Source: a bacterium
Lineage (GTDB): Bacteria > Chloroflexota > Dormibacteria > Aeolococcales > Aeolococcaceae
Direction of reading: 5' to 3'
DNA length: 8,983 nucleotides
NCBI GenBank assembly: GCA_021850405.1
Contig: JAJZMA010000239.1
Location: forward strand, 1-8,983
In this document: one piece after another, positions 5,568 to 8,983 of the stretch
Position numbering within the stretch: position 1 is the first letter of the stretch
Layout of the letters: every line of letters starts with the position of its first letter
Translations under genes and position numbers: made by a program
Notes under the pieces: generated by a model
Seen by the model: only the letters and a program-made list of their open reading frames with translations
Databases searched by the model: none
What the model was told of the DNA's origin: nothing

Positions 5568-6937
5568 CAGTGCCGGGTCAGGCGGGCACCCCTTCAGGAG
5601 CGGGCCCAGAAGGAGAGCTGTTTGCTGACCTGTTTGCGGAGGAGCCTCAGGATCTGGGGACAGGTGGCACCGGTACGCATGTTGCACCTGCGGCACCTGC
5701 AGGGGCAAACCCTACCCTTGCCTCAAGGATGCGGCCCCGGAACCTGGACGAACTGGTAGGGGGCGGTGAGGCACTGGCACCGGGTGGTTTCCTGCGTGTT
5801 TGCTGTGAGCGGGGTCAGCTTCCCTCGGTAATCCTTTGCGGACCGCCGGGCTGTGGCAAGACCACCATTGCACGCCTTATCGCTGCTGTTGCAGGGTATG
5901 TGCTTGAGCCGCTGGGCGCCTCCTCGGCGGGGGTTGGAGATGTGCGGGACGTGGTTGCCAGGGCGCGCAAGCGATTACAGATGGGAGTCCACACTGCCCT
6001 TTTTATTGATGAGATCCATCGGTTCAATAAGGCCCAGCAGGACGTGATCCTGCCGTTACTGGAGGAAGGGGTAGTGCGCCTGATCGGGGCCACAACAGAG
6101 AACCCGGGGCTGTCTGTGAACAGGGCACTCCTATCGCGCGTTCGCGTGGTGCGCATACCGGGTATCGGTGAGGAGGACATGGAAAAACTTCTGGACCGTG
6201 CCCTTGCTGACCCAGAACGCGGCCTTGGCAGATTGCAGATAAGCATTGATGTCCCAGCCCGGGAACTGCTGCTTGCTGCCAGCTCGGGTGATGCGAGAGT
6301 CATGCTGGACACTCTTGAGATCGCCGCAAGTGGCAGGAAAGATGGGGAGCGGACTGTCACGGCGCACGATCTGAAAGCTGCTCGTGCCAGTGCGCCAGCA
6401 GCATATGACCGGGGGGGGGATATCCACTACTGGACAGTTTCGGCATTGATAAAGTCAGTCCGCGGAAGCGATGCAGATGCTGGCCTGTTCTGGCTTGCAA
6501 GGCTTCTTGAGGGAGGAGCGGATCCACTGTTTGTCGCAAGACGGCTTGTCCTGCTTGCTTCTGAGGACATTGGCCTTGCGGATCCAGGAGCGTTGCAGCT
6601 GGCCGTTGGCGCGCATGCGGCAGTTGCTGCAATCGGGATGCCGGAGGGCTACCTGCCCCTGGCCGAGGCAGTGGTCTACCTGGCGCTCGCGCCCAAGAGC
6701 AACGCTGTGTATGCTGCCTACACGAAAGCCAGGGAAGATGCCCTCTCCGATCCGGTGGAGGAGGTGCCAGTGCATCTTCGGAATGCAGTAACTCCGCTTG
6801 ATGCCGCGGCAGGCTATGGCAAGGAATATGTATACCCCCATGGCGCAGATCCCAATGCGCCTTTTCTGCCATATCGTCCCACGCGGTTCCTGAACAACCA
6901 TTACTGGACCGGGGCTCAAAACGGCCAAAACAGGTAG
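5564..6937 (+). CDS. rarA: Replication-associated recombination protein A (RarA/MgsA, AAA+ ATPase)
   Basis: A 457-residue AAA+ ATPase of the RarA/WRNIP1/Mgs1 family, which act as tetramers at stalled replication forks and gaps. After a Gly/Ala/Pro-rich N-terminus (1-49) comes the family's LASRMRPRNLDELVG (52-66). The Walker A is GPPGCGKTT (93-101), the Walker B FIDEIHRFNKAQQD (147-160), sensor 1 GATTENP (175-181) and the arginine-finger segment ALLSR (188-192). The C-terminal clamp-loader-like part has YDRGGD, SALIKSVRGSDADAGLFWLA, ARRLVLLASEDIGLADP and a closing HLRNAVTPLD with GYGKEYVYPH. Length is normal for the family and every key residue is present. There is no clear ribosome-binding site, so coupling to the preceding small frame is possible. 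A run of nine Gs (6411-6419) encodes part of RGGD; the frame is intact across it. Confidence 0.97.
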   Translation: MTVPGQAGTPSGAGPEGELFADLFAEEPQDLGTGGTGTHVAPAAPAGANPTLASRMRPRNLDELVGGGEALAPGGFLRVCCERGQLPSVILCGPPGCGKTTIARLIAAVAGYVLEPLGASSAGVGDVRDVVARARKRLQMGVHTALFIDEIHRFNKAQQDVILPLLEEGVVRLIGATTENPGLSVNRALLSRVRVVRIPGIGEEDMEKLLDRALADPERGLGRLQISIDVPARELLLAASSGDARVMLDTLEIAASGRKDGERTVTAHDLKAARASAPAAYDRGGDIHYWTVSALIKSVRGSDADAGLFWLARLLEGGADPLFVARRLVLLASEDIGLADPGALQLAVGAHAAVAAIGMPEGYLPLAEAVVYLALAPKSNAVYAAYTKAREDALSDPVEEVPVHLRNAVTPLDAAAGYGKEYVYPHGADPNAPFLPYRPTRFLNNHYWTGAQNGQNR

Positions 6938-6943
6938 CAAGGG

Positions 6944-6976
6944 CAAAAGGACACCGGACCATTGTGGGCTGGTGTC
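6944..6976 (-). terminator. Hairpin terminator between convergent RarA and GH36 genes
   Basis: GACACC (6950-6955) pairs with GGTGTC (6971-6976). The stem continues inward with G-C (6957/6969) and CC/GG (6959-6960 with 6966-6967) around an ATTGT loop. On the minus strand the stem is followed at once by CTTTTGCCC, a short U-rich tail, so it fits an intrinsic terminator for the GH36 gene, whose stop is at 6989. On the plus strand it follows the RarA stop by 12 bases but lacks a T run. Confidence 0.5.
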
Positions 6977-6988
6977 AGTGGCTGGATC

Positions 6989-8551
6989 TCAGTGGATTGA
7001 ATAAAAGGTGCGGTGCCGGCCCTGGAATACCGGAGTGTCATCCATGGGATAGCGCACAGACGTTGCAGGATGACGCCTGCGTACATAGTCCTGTAGCTGG
7101 TGCAGTGCTTCTGTTCTGGAAGCTGACGCTCCCCACGGCTGATCTGATGAGAATACGGGCCCACCGGCATCCCGCAGGAGTGCCAGCCATGTCGCAAACT
7201 CGTCATCCTCAATGGCCGGAGTGCCCGCGGTGGGCCCCATTGTGATGGCATCTGGATCACATGCAAGTGCGCGCCCCCAGAGGCGCTGTCTGGCGTGTGC
7301 GTTGCGCTGCTGTGCTGCCAGTATCTCGGGCGTATGGAAGAAAAGGGTGTCGCTCTCTGTCTTCACCCCTCGGGTGGGGACATTTATCACCGCATCTCCG
7401 CCACTGCGGCAGCTGTAGGCAAGACCCGTTACCAGGGGTGCTGGGGCACCGCAGGCAAGTATCTGGATGGGACTGCTGGCGGTTGCGCGAAGACCGGATG
7501 CAAGTGCTGACAATCCAGCGCGCAGTCCGCTTAAGCCAGTATCTCCATCCGCTGGCAGTTCAGCAGCATAGAGAAAATCTGCCTTGACCAGGTCTACCCC
7601 CCTGGTTGCCAGACTTGCGCCCAGGGCCCGCAGATACTGCTGGACTGCGGGTAGCCGTCCGTCCAGGACATGATGGGCCAGGGCAGGCCGCCTGTCCAGG
7701 AGCGGTTTTCGCTGTCGCATGCGCAGCCAGTCAGGATGTTCAACCGCAACACGCGATTCTGGGTGAACCAGGAACGGCGCAATCCAAAGGCCAAAGTTGC
7801 GCCCGCTTTGGTGGATGGACGCTGACAGCTCTTCCAGGCTTGCGCCAAAGTCTTCATGCTCGGTCCAGTCTCCCCATCTGGGCGCCCAGCCATCATCCAG
7901 CAGGACAGTCCCGCCTTCGATAACCTCTGGCAGGATGTCCCGTATCGCCTTGGCGGTTACATGGCATCCAAGTGCATTCCAGCTCATCCAGCCCACTGGG
8001 CGCGGACCAAACATGGCAGGTGATGCTATGGGGCTCTCTTCAAGCACGACTATCGGTCCCCTCCAGACATGCCCCTTGCGCATGCGCAGGTTCAGCGGCT
8101 GTGGGCCACCGGTACGGTCAGCGTGCTGGTCGGGATGGCCGCATATGGTGATGGTCAGGATATTGTCGGTCAGCGCAATCCCCACGGCCCTGCCCTCAGG
8201 AGCGGGACAGTGGATATGCAGGTCAGGGTAGGAGGGACCCTCAAGCAGGGCCGACCACCAGCCTGTTGCTGGGGACTGCTGGTATCCCGTCCAGTCCCAT
8301 GAGTGATAGCCGTCCGCAAGCAGCCGGAAGGGGCCCGGCCCCACATCAATGGCCACCGACACGGTATCGATGGCAACCGGATAATTTGCAGTTACAGTTG
8401 GAGCAATCCGAAAACCGCCTTCAGGCAGGCTGGCTGCGCTCAGGTCAAGGCTGTAGCTGTCCTTTGGGAGCTGTTCGCCCTCGACCCGGACATAACCGCG
8501 CAGTTGCAGGCTCCACTCCCCAAGTTCGATCCTTGTGTGATCCACAGTCAT
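6989..8551 (-). CDS. Glycoside hydrolase family 36 alpha-galactosidase-like protein
   Basis: A 520-residue protein with the layout of compact GH36 alpha-galactosidases: an N-terminal beta domain (about 1-175) and a TIM barrel (about 183-440), then a short C-terminal part. Visible family motifs are GWMSWNALG (187-195), VLLDDGWAPRWGDW (216-229), FGLWIAPFLVHPES (253-266), the nucleophile strand DLVKADFLY (320-328) with D325, and CRSGGD (381-386) with the acid/base D386. These positions lie close to D327 and D387 of Thermotoga maritima GalA as I recall them. The expected reaction is retaining hydrolysis of terminal alpha-galactosides such as melibiose or raffinose. No signal peptide is seen, so it is cytoplasmic. 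The gene stands alone, with no transporter or sugar regulator beside it. The ATG has no Shine-Dalgarno and may be leaderless. GH36 placement is confident; substrate is inferred. Confidence 0.9.
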   Translation of the reverse strand: MTVDHTRIELGEWSLQLRGYVRVEGEQLPKDSYSLDLSAASLPEGGFRIAPTVTANYPVAIDTVSVAIDVGPGPFRLLADGYHSWDWTGYQQSPATGWWSALLEGPSYPDLHIHCPAPEGRAVGIALTDNILTITICGHPDQHADRTGGPQPLNLRMRKGHVWRGPIVVLEESPIASPAMFGPRPVGWMSWNALGCHVTAKAIRDILPEVIEGGTVLLDDGWAPRWGDWTEHEDFGASLEELSASIHQSGRNFGLWIAPFLVHPESRVAVEHPDWLRMRQRKPLLDRRPALAHHVLDGRLPAVQQYLRALGASLATRGVDLVKADFLYAAELPADGDTGLSGLRAGLSALASGLRATASSPIQILACGAPAPLVTGLAYSCRSGGDAVINVPTRGVKTESDTLFFHTPEILAAQQRNAHARQRLWGRALACDPDAITMGPTAGTPAIEDDEFATWLALLRDAGGPVFSSDQPWGASASRTEALHQLQDYVRRRHPATSVRYPMDDTPVFQGRHRTFYSIH

Positions 8552-8560
8552 ATCGATAAC

Positions 8561-8566
8561 AGATTA
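8561..8566 (-). promoter_or_regulatory. Candidate -10 element for leaderless GH36 transcription
   Basis: Minus-strand TAATCT ends nine bases before the GH36 ATG. No purine-rich ribosome-binding site lies between them, the arrangement expected when transcription starts at or near the start codon. No good -35 is apparent. Confidence 0.3.
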
Positions 8567-8753
8567 ACGCTGGTTTGGGGACAAATGGTGCCGCATTGGT
8601 ATTGGCCTGGGTCTTGCACACCTTCGGAAGAGGAGTTTGGACTGGCAATGTCGCACGGGGATTGCCTCTGGGAGCTACGGGCAGGGGTGCGCTGCATAGC
8701 TTGCATTTCAGGGGGCTGGCAGTCCACGGGCCAGGCTGGAGGCTGGGGAAACG

Positions 8754-8825
<72 letters not shown>

Positions 8826-8983
8826 ATAAGGGCAGGATAGGGCATGCGGGGGTAGATGCGCTCCCCACAAGAGCCCGCTGTTATGGAAAAGGTTGAACTG
8901 CTGGAAACAGGCGCGTCCTGCGGGCCGATTCCATACCATCCTCCGGTTCCCCGGATGGGACGGGGTCACATGGTGGCATGAGT

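Noticed and set aside
5815..6360. Minus-strand open frame (181 codons) opposite rarA
   Set aside because: Ser/Arg/Thr-rich shadow of the ATPase core; no independent motifs or start signals.
8883..8981. Short plus-strand frame (32 codons) ending in ATGA near the right edge, and a competing minus-strand frame over the same bases
   Set aside because: Both are short, overlap each other, and lack ribosome-binding sites; neither can be supported from 158 bases.

Overview
The window is bacterial chromosomal DNA of moderately high GC (roughly 55-60% by eye), densely packed with housekeeping-type genes. I see no transposase, integrase, phage or CRISPR signature. The lineage cannot be fixed from the sequence. 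Several starts lack a Shine-Dalgarno and one looks leaderless. The mix of genes (SCP2, DUF971, PaaG-like crotonase, short NfeD plus SPFH, RarA, bacterial GH36) would fit an actinobacterial or Chloroflexota/Dormibacterota-like genome, but this is a guess.

Layout. Positions 1-3436 are all on the minus strand. Read in transcription order they encode an SCP2 sterol-carrier-like protein (3436-3101), a CynX/NimT-like MFS transporter (3042-1603), a DUF971 zinc-site protein (1554-1195) and a PaaG-like enoyl-CoA hydratase/isomerase (1198-419) whose ATG overlaps the DUF971 stop as ATGA. A cysteine-rich protein of unknown function follows, with a GTG start at 302, and runs off the left edge. Spacing suggests one operon, at least from SCP2 to the crotonase. 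A lipid- or acyl-CoA-related role is plausible but inferred.

A divergent intergenic region (3437-3592) carries a candidate promoter and an inverted repeat. From there the plus strand encodes a short NfeD membrane protein (3593-4027), a band-7/SPFH protein (4376-5335), a possible 82-residue small protein (5319-5567) and the AAA+ ATPase RarA (5564-6937). NfeD and SPFH proteins are a recurrent pair in membrane-microdomain systems. RarA is a recombination/replication factor and is probably only a neighbour.

RarA converges on a minus-strand GH36 alpha-galactosidase-like gene (8551-6989). A strong hairpin lies in the 51-base gap between them. Upstream of the GH36 gene, also on the minus strand, is a complete tRNA-Cys(GCA) (8825-8754).

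No clearly novel multi-gene system is evident. The most interesting items are the truncated Cys/His-rich protein, the coding-like stretches on either side of the SPFH gene, the terminator-shaped hairpin between SCP2 and the transporter (its T run lies on the wrong strand for the operon), and the inverted repeat in the divergent promoter region.
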